The notes beneath the pieces are model-generated. The model was not told the DNA's origin, searched no databases, and saw only the letters and a program-made list of their open reading frames with translations. A DNA stretch of 64,000 nt, taken from contig NC_088300.1 of assembly GCF_032854445.1 (NCBI RefSeq), positions 77,181,966-77,245,965 of the forward strand, given 5' to 3'. Positions 1-14,800 of this stretch are shown here, piece by piece. The DNA is from Liolophura sinensis (lineage: Eukaryota; Mollusca; Polyplacophora; Chitonida; Chitonidae). The position numbers and the translations under genes were made by a program. Position 1 is the first letter of the stretch; every line of letters starts with the position of its first letter.

Positions 1-2812
1 ATTTTCAGGCCATATCTTCTATCTTGTCATTTTAAATGACTGTTCACACATATCTACAATGCCTTTATTCTTGGGATAGGGATTTTTAAAAGCAATGTCA
101 GATAAAAATTGCCTGCATGCGTAACAGCACAGACACATAAATGATAGCGTCCCCTCACTTGTTCTTCCCCTCTCATGTGTGCATGTAGTTGTCTTGACAG
201 TGTTCACAATGAATCCATACACCACTTGCCAAGCTCATTATGTAACTGTAGGGATTAATGCTGAGAGCTGACGAACACATTTATTGTAACTTTACACCTT
301 TTGACATTGGTTAACACCTTTTCTTTGTGCCACGCCCAATCCTAGCTACATGTAGATCTTAAAAAATAGCATGAATGTTCCTAAAATCCACATACCTGTA
401 AACGTAAAGCTATATCATTCTTTTTTGCGTGACCATAGACCAATTCATTAGTGATAAACAAAGCATAGCCATATATCTTTCATCGGGAAGGTCCATACAG
501 TCAATTTAAATGTATGCAACAAAAATAATATTTTGTGACATTCATTTGCCTCTATAAAAGCACTTTTGTGGGCGAAATTTTAGGTCATATAGTGTATGTA
601 TTCTTTATGTACATGAATAAATGAATCAATGAATGAAGAAAAGAAAAAAAAAAGAGTTGTAATTCAAACCTAGCACTGTTGGTTTGGCTTTAATGATAAA
701 AGATTGGTCACTTTCAGAAAACAGCAGAAGGGTTGTGTATCCACAATGACATCCCTGTACACCTATTCGCTTTAATATACATTTAAGAAAAATATTTTTT
801 ATTCCACTGTGGCATTAAACCTCAATCACGTTCAAATAAATGATATAAATAATCAAACATGATTGTGTGTTCTAAAGCATATGGCAGCTAACTTTAATAC
901 AAACCTACAGCCTGGTGTAATTGTGCCATCCCACTATGAGTAAAACTTCAGTCTCTGTGGTACAATGTTCTAAGAGGAACCATAAGCATGTCAAGCACTG
1001 ATCCTTGACTGAAAGTGACTGAAGAGTAATGGTGCCAGGATGTTGCTGTACACAGTCAGTGAAGTGGATTTTAATGGAAAAAACTAACAGGATTATATTA
1101 TTTTACAGGGTATAGTCTTTTGCAAAGTTGACCAAATCCCGAGCTTACAGATACACGAACGCAAGCCACGCAACAATATCGTACTTAGTGTAAAACATGA
1201 TCAAATTTTTGTTCAGAACACGTGCCTACAAGGTTTATACTGTCTTTATATCTTACCGTACAGCCACACGAACTCCAGTCGTGTCTTCTTCTTTCTTTCT
1301 AGCATTTTCTGACATTTTGGACAACCTGTCTGTGACACTTCACCTGCGGTCAGCACCGTGTGATTCTGTCAAGCTTTGCAAATATCCCTTGACTTCCCCG
1401 TTTACGCTGAACGCAGGGATGCCCGGCATGATGCCATCTCACAGTCAGAGAAGCCGTCCATTCAGATCGTTTTGCATCATGTTTCTGGGATGAAAATAAA
1501 TCCCCAGGCACTGCTTCTTTTCTTTTTAAATGTTGTCCGCACTGGCGGAACGACTGTAATGACACAAAAATAATACCGGCTGTGATTGGTCAAAAAGGCG
1601 GCAATAGAAACAGTGTCATCTATCGCTCACCTGAAATTCCCATGTCATCAGGGGCAGGTAACTGCGACTGGACAAAAAACGGTCACATTTCTCTACATTC
1701 AACTTACAAGTGAGCCTATGAAATGTAGGATCTGGTGTGGCCATGCAAATCACCTTTGCTTGATTTCGGTCAACAGTGACTAGATATGCTTTTGACTGTG
1801 TTATAATACATTCAGTAATAATGACTTATGTTCATAAATAAATAATAATTAAGTTATAAACTGGTACCTTACAAGGTGGGTAAAATTAGGGCCTTTGTTT
1901 AAATAAGATTGACTGGAAACTGAATTTGCAACAAAATTTTCCATTGAAGATGACAGATTTTGATATGCACAAAAGTTGCACAAGGTCTTATTTACCTTAT
2001 TAAAAGCTTGACCAGTAACCAACATTGTAATTTCACTGGAATGTTATTACTATATAGTGACCTCTATGGCTGAGAGGGTGAGCACTATGAGTTCAACTCC
2101 AGCTCATGCTGGCTTCCTGTTAGCCTGTAAATGGGAAGGTCTGCCAGGAACCTGGGGATAGTCGTGGGATTCCCCCGGGCTCTGTCCATTTTCCTCAGAT
2201 CCTAATGCTAGCCACCTTTGTATTCGTGAAACATTCTCGACTATAGCATAAAACACCAATCAAATAAATAAATAAATGTATAATAATTAACAGTGAGAGC
2301 ATGTCATCATGATAATCAGAATTATCGTAGTATTGCAGAGGTATGCCAAAGGTATTGACTAAAGGCATAATATAATGCATCTGATCATATTTTTACATGG
2401 AAACGTTTACTTTCATTCCACATAAGGTGAGATTCTGTTTAAGGAGTAAAAGAAATAAAACTGAATTTAAAAGACTGAGTCACATAAAACAATTTTACGC
2501 CAGATTTTCCTCTCATAAAGCTTTCCAATAAATTAAATAACAAATACAACCTGTTTCTTTTCTTCTTACTTTTCTTTTTTCCTTTGAACTTAATAATATA
2601 TTGGGTTTTTTTCAGACTGGAAAAATTTTGGTTAGCTTCCATAGTCCAAAGCCGCTTTCTTTCGACTAGGTTTGGGTCTTGCATAAACCCTAAGCTTTAT
2701 AACCTTCATACCAGGAGAGTTCTCTAAAGGACATGTGAATGTGAACTGACAGATTTGACGATTGAAAAAAGAACTGTCTGTTTTCCTTGAGAAACCCTTT
2801 TTTTCGTAAAGA
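1..2812. other. Upstream flank of SAMM50, no gene recognised
   Basis: I see only short, unsupported ORFs on both strands here. A slightly GC-richer patch near 1330-1560 has no splice signals that join into a convincing protein. One SINE copy (2050-2279) and simple A/T-rich tracts are present. The last few hundred bases before 2813 must hold the SAMM50 promoter and 5' UTR, but I see no clear core promoter element. Confidence 0.5.
2050..2279 (+). mobile_element. tRNA-derived SINE, family A
   Basis: A copy in head-to-tail orientation: a degraded tRNA-like head with a B-box-like GAGTTCAACTCC, then the body with the family's GCTCATGCTGGCTTCC and GGGAAGGTCTG blocks, then the tail CATAAAACACCAATC followed by AAATAAATAAATAAATG. 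About 17 copies of this family lie in the window. Better copies have a head reading TGGCCGAGGTGGTTAGC, which looks like the A box of a class II (Ser/Leu-type) tRNA. Confidence 0.75.
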
Positions 2813-5800
2813 ATGGGGACGGTGCACGCAAAGGTCAAAGTTGTTTATGCTTTAATTTTGGCGGATTGTGCAAAGTGCAGTGTGTTAATAAGTAGAAGTT
2901 TAGCACTGAATGTTGTTGTTGTCAAACCTAAACAAATCAAAACCAGATCAACACTTTTAGACATTATCATGATTATGGAAGCAGGAACAACCAGTCAGTC
3001 CTGCAACTCGGCTGTACCTTTGTACTTTGAATGAAACTTTCGTTGTCCACGCAGCCTTTCATGATCAACGCATTATACTGCGCTTCAGAGCGCTTGCACG
3101 AGCCAGATTTTCCAAGATCTGCCTTGTAAAGGATCCCATCATGCTCACTTACTTTCCAACGAGTAAAAATGCATTACTAGCTATTTACTAAGCAAATTAT
3201 GCGCACAATAAAGATGTAGTAAGGTCATATTTGTGCGCCTGAGTTGGCATTTTAATTACATCAATAAAACTGTTGCATGATAAGATATAGTCTGTTTAGT
3301 ACGGCAATATTTATTCAGGTGTAGGGAAGATTTTCTGTGTGTGTGTGTGTTTTTTTTTTGTTTTTTTTTTCTACTACTTTCCAGCCTGTATAGTAGAATA
3401 AACTTATGTTTTCCAGTTAGTGTTAGTTTGTGCCATTTATCTGATGCTGACAGGTTCATGGCCCCAGAGGTCTTCTTTTTTTTTTTTTCAATGATGTTTG
3501 GAAATTGAGAAAATTGCTCGCTTGAAATTCACGGACGTTTATCAAAAATATCCAAAATTGGTCATGTTCGAGTTTTTTAAAATCACATTTCCACACAACT
3601 AACAATGTACTGTTTGCAATAATCAAATTGGGGATATAAATAAGTGAATGTGCATGTGTGGCAATTAAGAGCCCCTTAAGCAGTTTCTAAACAAGTTTAC
3701 ATTTTTTTTGACCACTACATTGCTCTATTTCTCAAAAAGCATAGCTGCTCAACATAGGTGTGCATGCATAGTTCCGACTCATTATGGAATTAACACCTTA
3801 ACAAGGATTACCTGCTGAGTATACACAGGCCTCTGTGAGCAGGTTATGTGCAACTGGCTGCTGAGTACCTTACATCCCACTAGTATAAAGCTGCTAGTCT
3901 CAGTGGCAGAGTGTCCTCTCCGGCCGTACGTGGGAAGGTCTGGCAGCAATGTGCGGATGGTTGTGGGCTTCAGAGCCCAGTTTTGTCTCACCTTAATGCT
4001 GGCTGTCATCGAATAAGTGAAATATTCTTGAGTACGACGTAAAACACCAATCAAGTAAATAAATTAATAAATCATTGGCAGTTGGGCAGTAAATGGATAA
4101 ATCCCTCACTCCAGATAAAGGGAAAATACTCTGTGTTTGTCATTTGTCATAATGGTTAAGGAATCATTGAAAAAAATGCTCTGGATACCGATCCTGATCA
4201 CCTCTAAAATAAAACACATTCACATCTCAGACAGCAGACATTTTTTCAACAAAATGTCTTGCCATCCACTCAAACTGGGTTCTGACTCTCAGTGGCCTAT
4301 GACTTTACCAAGTAGCAGCATGTTTACTTAATTAATATTCATTTCATTGAATATCTACATTTCAAATCATTTTCCCATTTGCAATAATTTGCAGGAAATA
4401 AAATGAAGAAATTGAAAGTACCATGTAGAAAGTGTTACTTTGAAATGTTGCTGTCTTATGAGCAGTAGTAAACATCTTCAGCATCAAAGTTGAAAGGACA
4501 CTCTCTGCGAGTGGGTGCTAATTTGACCACAGCTTCTCTGCTGTGGGGAAAGTAGTACTTCAACGTGTAGCCTGAAGTGTAAATGTGGTTTTATGGATTG
4601 CTGCTTGTATGAAAGTTTTAGCAAAAAACCATTTGATAAATTGCTGACTGACATTTATAATGGTTGGGAATCATTTACCAGAAACTGGGACTGAATCAAC
4701 ACCCATAAAGCATATAGTGATCTGAATGAATCCTTAACGTAATTAAATTTTCATCATGCAGAAGATAAATGGAAAGGCCACCCATTATTGTATCTCTTGG
4801 TTCCCTGCACTGCCATATTTGTTCTCTGTGGTGGTAGCATGTTTTGAGGTGACCTGCAGAAAGGGTGCGATCACTGTCTGCCAGTAACATGGTGTGCATA
4901 TCTGTAAATTACACATTGGCAAGAACATCTGTAATTTGTCAGGGATATTACCACTGGATATCCTTTTTTTTTAACTCAAAAGCCTGGCTGTCATCACAAA
5001 AGGGATAAAATATTGAGTAAGGGATTAAAACACGAACATTAAAAGTAAATGTATAAATTCAAAAATTAACTGTGTGATACTCTTGTTTGACCTATTTGTT
5101 GTAGGAATTGGAGATGGGCGACCCAGGAATGGAGCCTGAGGTGCTTGATTTTAGAAAGCTGTCTGTGAGTAACTACTATTTAAATGAAGCATGTGCATAA
5201 ATTACATACATGTAGCTTTAACCATGACAAAACCATATATGAAAACTATAATGTCAGCTACTGGCTTTTCCCCACACATATTGTTTGCATAAGATGTACA
5301 CATATTCATATGCAGAGCCCTGTTGAATACCAGTACTAAATGCTAGCGCAGAGAGAGTACTGTGTGAGAAATGCTGTATTCATGTAATATTACTCCACAC
5401 GACATGACCAGAAAGCCATCACTGAAATGAAATGTTCATGGTACATAGCTGTGATCTGTGTTTTTGTGCATGTATCTTGACTTCAGTGGTGGTTTTGTGA
5501 GCTTGAAAAGTATTACCTTGTGGATGGATGACATACTAAAAGTGACTCCAAAATATTTATCTGATTGATACCCTTGTTTGTGCATGTATAGTAATTTTGG
5601 AAAGTGTGAAAACTGAGCTCTGAACTCTCTTATATATATAGAAAACATCTCATAGTAAAGTAAAAGTCTGGTCCATCACAAATTAGTTTTCCAAACACTC
5701 CTGTTTCACCATTGATAGAGTATTGTCTCTGATAACATTTGATCAGCACAGTTAGCATTTTCAAATGTTCATTCATTCTTACAAACTGAGACTGTACACT

Positions 5801-8800
5801 ATATTTACACAGTACACTAACATGTGTATGTCGTTAAAATGTCGTTCAAAGTTCTTTGAACATGGCGTATGCTTTATTTTCAACAAACTGAAATGTAGTG
5901 TATTGATGAATTGAGTGAAATATTTTAAATACTTGTGACCATGTTGTTTTTGCAAATAATTTCCATAAGGCAAAGGTGGAACGTGTCATTATCGATGGCC
6001 TTGGGAGAACGAAGGATGACCTTATTGTCAAACAGGTCAAGGACATCTTTCAGGCTGACAACTTTCAAGAGGTGAGTCTTTTTGTATCAAATATGAAAGA
6101 TTTCTTGTTTAACAGCATTTGTTAATTAATAGGGCCGTGTTGAATGATCTCCCTTGATATCACTTTCTTAAATGGTACGTTTCAGGATTAAGCTGTGGTA
6201 ATATAGGACTGCTGAAAATGACCAATGGCGAGTTTCAAAGTTGAATCGGACCTGCCTTCAAGATAGATTCTAATTCAGATTGCCTTATGAAAAGTCATGT
6301 GTTGTATTGTACAAGTGATGTACAGCTTCAGTGAACTCTGCCAAATATGCGTATCTTACCTAAGCTAAAATTTGGGACTCTAAATGGCTAATTTCATGTT
6401 TTTGTGCAGTTTGTTTCTCAAAATCTAATCTCACGGTACATCATAGCGGCTGTCGTGTGACAAGGACGGTGATTCATTAAAGAGAGTTTTGTTTTTATTA
6501 TCCTTCTTCAGCATTACAGCCATTGGGAGATGTGTTTAAATATTGGTAAAAATAAAAAAATGAATGCTGATGCTATTTTGTGATTTTTTGTTCTTTCCGC
6601 CCAGATGATAAGGAGGACTCATGAAGTTAAATTGCGTCTGGAGCGATTGGGGATATTCAAACATGTTGCCATATTTGTGGACACGAGTAAAGGTACTGTT
6701 GACTACTTTTAAAGTAAATCATTTCATTTTTGTTTTGTTTTGATTTGTTTTTGTTGTTTTTTTTGAAGATGACAAAAGGATACATCGAAACTTGAGAATG
6801 ATTTATTTATTTTTTGGATTGATATTTTATGCCATACCCCAGAATATTTCACTTATACAACATCAGCCAGCATTATGATGGGAGGAAACCTACTTAAGCC
6901 CGGAGGAAACCCGCCACCATCGACAGGTTGCTGACAGACTCTCTAGAATGAAGAATATCATTTGAAGGAAAATGTTAAGTTGGTCTGTCAACCACCTTTT
7001 TCTCATTTTGTCTCAATGAGAGATGCAGGAAAAATATTAGTGGAATTAAGTCCCCTTTGAAAATATCATACTTATACACTCACGGTATATTTTTCATTTT
7101 ACCCATGCGTATATTTTGTGAAAGGGGTTATGTTACTATGGACATGCCTCAGATAAATATCTTATGTTTGGCGTAGAGGTTTATTATAAGGTGAACTAGG
7201 CCTCTTTTTCACACAAGGGTTAGAAATTTGCTATATAGGTTTACATCTAGGTGAGCTGCTTTCTTATTAAACCGGGGCAGATCCAGTAAAATTTCAGATT
7301 TCCGTGGCAACCAACTGGAAATAGTTCATTTATGTGAACATAACCATGGTAATAGTCGTCTTGTTTAACACAGGGAGTCAAATTTTCTGATATAGCTCAG
7401 TATGGAGGTGAAGTACTCTCCAATTTAAACTGGAGCTAACTTGTGGTTTCTTAGCAACCAAATAATGGTTTCTTAGCAACCAAATAATGGATGTTGAAAT
7501 GGATTGTTTTGCAGTTTACAGCTCGTTAGTTCTGTACATACAAAGCTGTTGTTGTTTTATAACATATGGGTGATTTTTTGCAGGCCCTGATGCAAAGCCT
7601 AATGGGTATGAGGTGATCTTTGAGGTGCAAGAGCTCAGACGTGTGGCAGGAGGTATCAGCACACTGATAGGTCACAATGATGCTAGTGTGGTGAGTTGAG
7701 AGGGATCAAAACACTGATAGGTCTCAGTGATGATAGTGTTGTGAGTCAGGAGGGATCAGCACACTAATAGGACACAGTGATGATAGTGTGGTGAGTCAGG
7801 AGGATCAGCACACTGATAGATCACAGTGATGATAGTGTGGCGAGTCGGGAGGGATCAGCACACTGATAGATCACAGTGATGATAGTGTGGTTAGTCGGGA
7901 GGGATCATCACACTGATAGATCACAGTGATGATAGTGTGGTGAGTCAGGAGGGATCAGCACACTGATAGATCACAGTGATGATAGTGTGGTGAGTCAGGA
8001 GGGATCAGCACACTAATAGGACACAGTGATGATAGTGTGGTGAGTTGAGAGGGATCAGCACACTGATAGATCACAGTGATGATAGTGTGGTGAGTCAGGA
8101 GGGATCAGCACACTGATAGATCACAGTGATGATAGTGTGGTGAGTCAGGAGGGATCAGCACACTAAAAGGACACAGTGATGATAGTGTGGTGAGTCAGGA
8201 GGATCAGCACACTGATAGATCACAGTGATGATAGTGTTGTGAGTCAGGAGGGATCAGCACACTAATAGGACACAGTGATGATAGTGTGGTGAGTCAGGAG
8301 GATCAGCACACTGATAGATCACAGTGATGATAGTGTTGTGAGTCAGGAGGGATCAGCACACTAATAGGACACAGTGATGATAGTTTGGTGAGTCGGGAGG
8401 GATCAGCACACTGATAGATCACAGTGATGATAGTGTGGTTAGTCGGGAGGGATCAGCACACTGATAGATCACAGTGATGATAGTGTGGTGAGTCAGGAGG
8501 GATCAGCACACTGATAGATCACAGTGATGATAGTGTGGTGAGTCAGGAGGGATCAGCACACTAATAGGACACAGTGATGATAGTGTGGTGAGTCAGGAGG
8601 ATCAGCACACTGATAGATCACAGTGATGATAGTGTTGTGAGTCAGGAGGGATCAGCACACTAATAGGACACAGTGATGATAGTGTGGTGAGTTGAGAGGG
8701 ATCAAAACACTGATAGGTCTCAGTGATGATAGTGTTGTGAGTCGAGAGGGATCAGCACACTAATAGGACACAGTGATGATAGTGTGGTTAGTCGGGAGGG

Positions 8801-11800
8801 ATCAGCACACTGATAGATCACAGTGATGATAGTGTGGTGAGTCGAGAGGGATCAGCACACTAATAGGACACAGTGATGATAGTGTGGTGAGTCGGGAGGG
8901 ATCAGCACACTGATAGATCACAGTGATGATAGTGTGGTGAGTCGAGAGGGATCAGCACACTAATAGGACACAGTGATGATAGTGTGGTGAGTCGGGAGGG
9001 ATCAGCACACTGATAGATCACAGTGATGATAGTTTGGTGAGTCGGGAGGGATCAGCACACTGATAGATCACAGTGATGATAGTGTGGTGAGTTGAGAGGG
9101 ATCAAAACACTGATAGGTCTCAGTGATGATAGTGTTGTGAGTCAGGAGGGATCAGCACACTAATAGGACACAGTGATGATAGTGTGGTGAGTTGAGAGGG
9201 ATCAAAACACTGATAGGTCTCAGTGATGATAGTGTTGTGAGTCAGGAGGGATCAGCACACTAATAGGACACAGTGATGATAGTGTGGTTAGTCGGGAGGG
9301 ATCAGCACACTGATAGATCACAGTGATGATAGTGTGGTGAGTCGGGAGGGATCAGCACACTGATAGATCACAGTGATGATAATGTGGTGAGTCAGGAGGG
9401 ATCAGCACACTGATAGGTCACAGTGATGCTTCATTTTGAACTGAACATCTGAGATAAGATATATTGAATAGTAATTCATATATCAGTTTTGCAACCTATG
9501 TTCGGATTATTTGTTCCTGTTTGTTAATATTGCTGTATAGTGAAGCATTGCAATCATTGTGAGCTTATGCTGAATCCTCAATAGCCTTACTGTTAATTAT
9601 TCTGTGTGTTACAAAAATAGCTCTTGAAATTCTTGTGAATATAATGTAGTATCAGCATTTCCCTGATGAGTTTTTTCTTCCTCAGTATAATCCAGCTCAT
9701 GCTGGCCTCCATTGTACATATAGTGAAATATTCTTGAATACCGTGTAAAACTCCTATCAAAGAAATTAATGCCTTTCTTTGTCTCAGCTTTTTAACCTAA
9801 GACTTCCTAATGTGTTTGGTCGAGCTGAGAAAGTTCAGATGGAGTACACACATGGTACGAAGCAAAATCGTGGCTACAATCTCTTTGTCAGCAAGCCATT
9901 AGGAGGAAACCCAGATATCGTGTGAGTTTTCATTTTTTTTTTAATTATTGAAAGTGATGAACTCATTGAAAAACTTATATCTATACCAGTGCAAAGCTTT
10001 AAATTTGAGAAATAAATTCATATATTAATTAAAATAGACAGTTATTGAGATCTTATGGATTCAGCCTTAGTTTCATATATTTATGCTTATGCACACACTT
10101 TGCTTTACAATTGTTCAGATTAAGTTCAGGGGTGTACCAGGGTCATGGGGAATACCCATGGAGTGGTTATAAGGAGACAGACCGAGGAGTTTCTGTGGAT
10201 CTCACAGTAAGTTCCACTGAGGGAAGGATAAATCATTCGGAGACTGACGGATCTGGTTTGGTGTCTGAAATAGAAATACTGTATTATTGTGCCCAAATTG
10301 CATATAAACCGTCCTTTCGACAACAAAAACTTTAAACATTTCTTGTCTGGATATAAAGAAACTATGACATTTCTAGTGGTGGTGGTGAGATAAGAAGACT
10401 CATTTTTATGTCTGGATTAGTGTTCTTACATGTACTGATGATAGTGCATGTTCTGAAACATTGCCATTGAGACTGTAGCTGTGTGAAATGGATGTGTCCT
10501 TATACATGAATTTGATAGCTTGGTTGTTGCTCAGATCATACTCTGTCTTCTGATCGTATTATACAAAGCATAAGGCTATATCTGTAGGATAGGTGTCCTA
10601 ACTTAATAACCCTTCCTCCAAATATTCAGGTCTTCCTCTGACCTATGCTATAGATAGTGGAAGCTTTTTGTATTCATTTCATATTTAGAAAATATTCATT
10701 AAACGGTCATCCTGTTTTACATGGGTGAATAGCTGTTGTAAAAATAAAATTTGAATTACACATCAACACCACCAAAATTCCTTTATTAAGCTTGTGACCT
10801 AAATTTGATTATATACGTATCTATTCTGGGTGTTTCTAATTGTGAAAATGAAATGAAAAATGCTTGCATGATATGGCATTTAAAGCTGTAGCACTATAAC
10901 GCCTGGATAACTGAATACACAAACAGAAGAATTAGATGTTTTACTCAAACCTGTGTGTGGGGCTGAAAAATTTTCCATTCAAAAGTATGTATCAGAGAAT
11001 TAAGAGAATTTGAGTGTTAAGTAGATATCTTGTTTGGTGTGTTCAATAGTTTCCATCGTTTCTTGGTGCGCACTGTGTGAAGTGGGAGGGTATGTGGAGA
11101 GACTTGCGAGCTCTCTCTCCAACCACTTCGTTTGCTGTCAGGGAACAATCAGGTCATTCTGTCAAGTCATCTTTTAAGGTAACTTTTCATAAATACACAT
11201 GTTTTCTCTATTAGCCTTTCTTCATTGGTTTCTCCCACCATAATGCTGGCCACTGTTGTGTAAATGAAATATGAAACCAACCTTTGCTTCTCCCAACCTT
11301 GAATATATATTTCCCCCACCCTTCATATTAAAGTTGGCTTTGGTGGCAGAATGTGATGACAGTGGTCACAAGGCTTGAGGTCACAAGGTTTGTTGGCCTT
11401 CCTATAGTATGACAGGCACACTTAGGTCAGCCTGCACTTAGGAACCTGAAGCATTTGAGGAAACGTTTGTCAGTTACATCTATGTGTACGTGAATATGCC
11501 AAAGGCTAGTGGTTTACTCCAGGCATTCTGGTTTACAGTTAATGACTGGTTTACTCCAGTCATTCTGGTTTCATATGTAAAACTGATCATTGCTGACAGG
11601 TTAAATATTTAACAATACATTTTAGTCTCTAGATGTGGGCCAGTTGATGTTGGCCAGAATAAAGTAAATAAATAAATTTATTACTTATCCCAAACAAACT
11701 AACCAAAATACAAAATTCAATAGTGTCAGTGTCTTTAATTTCACAGAAGAGAAATCTGAAAAGTCAATTGGTATCAATAGTAATAAGATGGATTTGATTT

Positions 11801-14800
11801 GGGTTTTTTTTTGTAGGGAAAATGAAAATAAACCTGTTAATTTCTCTCTCATTTCAGCACATCTTAGTGCGTGACAAAAGAGATGATCCAGTTCTACCCA
11901 GCAGGGGGACACTACTCCGTCTGGTTCAGGTGGAATATCTAGCGGACAGATCTCCACTCATCACACGTTGCACTTTAGACTTCAGATTTGTATCTTAATG
12001 TTAAACTGACATTTGATTCGAAGCATTTTGTTTCTAACAACAGAGTTAAAGTCCATCTGATAGCTCAAATATGTAATATTTGCGAGGTCGTACACTTTAA
12101 GCTTTTTCCAGCACTTACACATCACAGGGAGAACAGAGTGTGCATTCTTACTTCACAAATGAACTTGAAGGAGAAGTCAGGTCACACCCTGTGTCTAAAT
12201 CAATCAGTTTCTGTATCTGTACTACCTGTTTTCAATACTTTGTACCACATGACTTTGTAGTGCACTTTATTATGTCTCAGTGATGCATATTTACATGACA
12301 AGCTGTTTATCTGACAATGATCCGCACTGTATGTTGTTGTTGTACACTAATGAGTGATCTTGTTGTTCCTAGGAGTATGCGGGTGTGGGTGGAAATGTGG
12401 AGTTTGTCAAACACGACCTGGAGTTTCAGATTAACCAATCTTTGATATGGGATACAGTGAGTATAGGCGACAGTTACTAATTAGAGTTGTCCAGCATGGC
12501 GTAATGATGGGTTTTTTTGTCATGGCTGAATTAAAGTTTTATGTACTGTGCCTTCACAAGTTCTGTGTGAAGACAAGAAAAGTAAAGGAAGAAGACTTTG
12601 GTTTGTCTTAAGCCAGTGAAGTCAGATGTTGAGATTCTTCCCTTCAGTTTAGTTTGTGACTGGTCCGCCTGTGCTAAGGCTGTCGAATTGCTCTAACCTT
12701 TAGGCTTACCCTGTGACTTATCAAAGAAAGGTATTGTAGTGAAAGTATCATATTCCACCCTCTCATTCCATTTTGTCGTTTGCCTTTGTCGCAGGTAGTA
12801 CAATTGTCCCTGGCAGGAGGCATTATGAAGTCTCTTGACCCGACCAAGGACCTGAGGGTCAATGACCGGTTTATGCTGGGTGGACCCCTTACCCTGCGGG
12901 GTTTCAACCTCAAGGGTGTGGGCCCTCACAGCGATGGTAAGACACAACATGGTGGAACAGACATGGATTCAAACTTATGTACATTTTACAGTATAGCAAC
13001 AGAAACAGCAGAGTGGTGGACCAGGAAATTTTTCATTCTGACACTTACACCACAACTTTTTTCGGAGTAAGCGGTTTGATTCAGACAAAAATGGAGACAC
13101 TATATTTAAAGACTTCTCTGTCATACCCTGTTTTCATTAATATATCTGTCCCAATTCTGCAAGCTTTCTTTTTTTCTAAACAAAGACATGTTGAGATGCT
13201 TCTGTTAGTAATTTTATTGTGGAGACAAAACTACACATACATTAGCTGGATTGCCATTAGAGGCAACAGAGCTTCACAGATGACTTTGCTTCTGTTAGTG
13301 TCAACGGAAATAACAGTGACATCAAAACAGGATTACCAGTACATACATATTTAGCAAATTTCCAAAAAAGTTGAAGAATTACCATAAGCCTTTTCTTTTC
13401 ATGAATGATACTGTAAATCTCAACCTTCTTGATCTCTAAAGCACTTTTTTCAGTGGAATTTATGCATACAAATTATTATCTAATTGATGCTAAAGTGATT
13501 TGTTTTTGTCACAAACATGCAGTCTTTAATATAACTTTGCAAATTAGTTAACCATCCCATAGTTCTCTCAGAATGTTTTAAAATAATTGAATGCAGAGGC
13601 AGTTTAAATACTGCCGATCTCTGCTTTTAAATAACTGAGAAAATTGATTGCCTCTCTCAGTATATATGCCAAAAGTGATATGCTAAGCTGATTGTCTTGT
13701 CTGGATATGAAGGGACTGCGACTGTGAAAAATGCTTTTTGTTTTCCAGGAAATGCCCTAGGAGCTGACACCTACTGGCTGTGTGCTTTTCATATGTACAC
13801 ACCTTTACCATTCAGGCCTGGCAAAGGTGGATTCGGAGAACTCTTCCGTAGTCATTTCTTCATCAATGCTGGGAACCTAGGCAATTTAAACTTTGGTAGG
13901 TTATACTGCATAATACATGTCAAACAACAATGTGGACAATATTTTGGGGTCAAATGTCATTTGCTTGTGAATTTAAAAAGAAACAAGGAAAGGGAAGGAG
14001 GATTTAATATTCAGTTGACTTCATCATAATGGAGAGGATGTCAACTTAGTTCACGTGTCAACAGGTAAAATTTGCTTGTGATAGGTTATAAATCAGGGAT
14101 AACACATTGTATACCATGAGATTAGCATATTAGTCAGATGTTAAAATAATGTGAGAATTAACATTGCTGCAATCTAGACATGTATCAGCATCTTCTCAGC
14201 TAGGTGCTCATGAAGGCAGTCTTCAGGGGGAATAACTGATGTATTTTCCTAACAGTACCACAGGAAAAGTTTGTCCATTTATCAATACAAGACATTTTCT
14301 TTAAGAAATATTCTAAAGTTTCTCCCTTGTCAGTACCTTAAGATATTGTCGTTGGGTTTATGGCATAGCCTAGCATCTGTACACAAAACATTTGTTTTGT
14401 GACAGTGTTGTAGATTTAGTTTAGTGGAAAAAAAAAAACAAAATTTTCTTATTTCCGTCTTAATTCATGTGTGACTGTCTGTGTTGTGGTACAGATGGGA
14501 GCCTGAAGGAGAAGGTACTAGAGCTGGGTGAGGCTTTGAGGTGGTCATACGGAGGAGGGGTGGTACTAAGGATGGGCAGAGTGGCCAGGCTGGAACTCAA
14601 CTATGTCATACCTATGCAAGTACAGAGAGGTGATAGGTAAGTGTGGTCAGATGGTCAGCTGCAATACCGTACTTTACCCATACCTTAAGTTTGCTATGTA
14701 ACAAGCACACCAAGGCCTTAAAATGCCAATTTTAAATAACACTTAAAGATGGATAAAACAAAGCTCAGATGCAAGAGTTTTGAAAAGTTAGTTATAAATA

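Noticed and set aside
7649-9438. CRISPR-like array
   Set aside because: The units are contiguous with no unique spacers and derive from an exon boundary in a eukaryotic gene.
12674-13354. Overlapping ORFs around SAMM50 exon 11 on both strands
   Set aside because: The + strand ones are the exon read into its intron and the minus ones are shadows.
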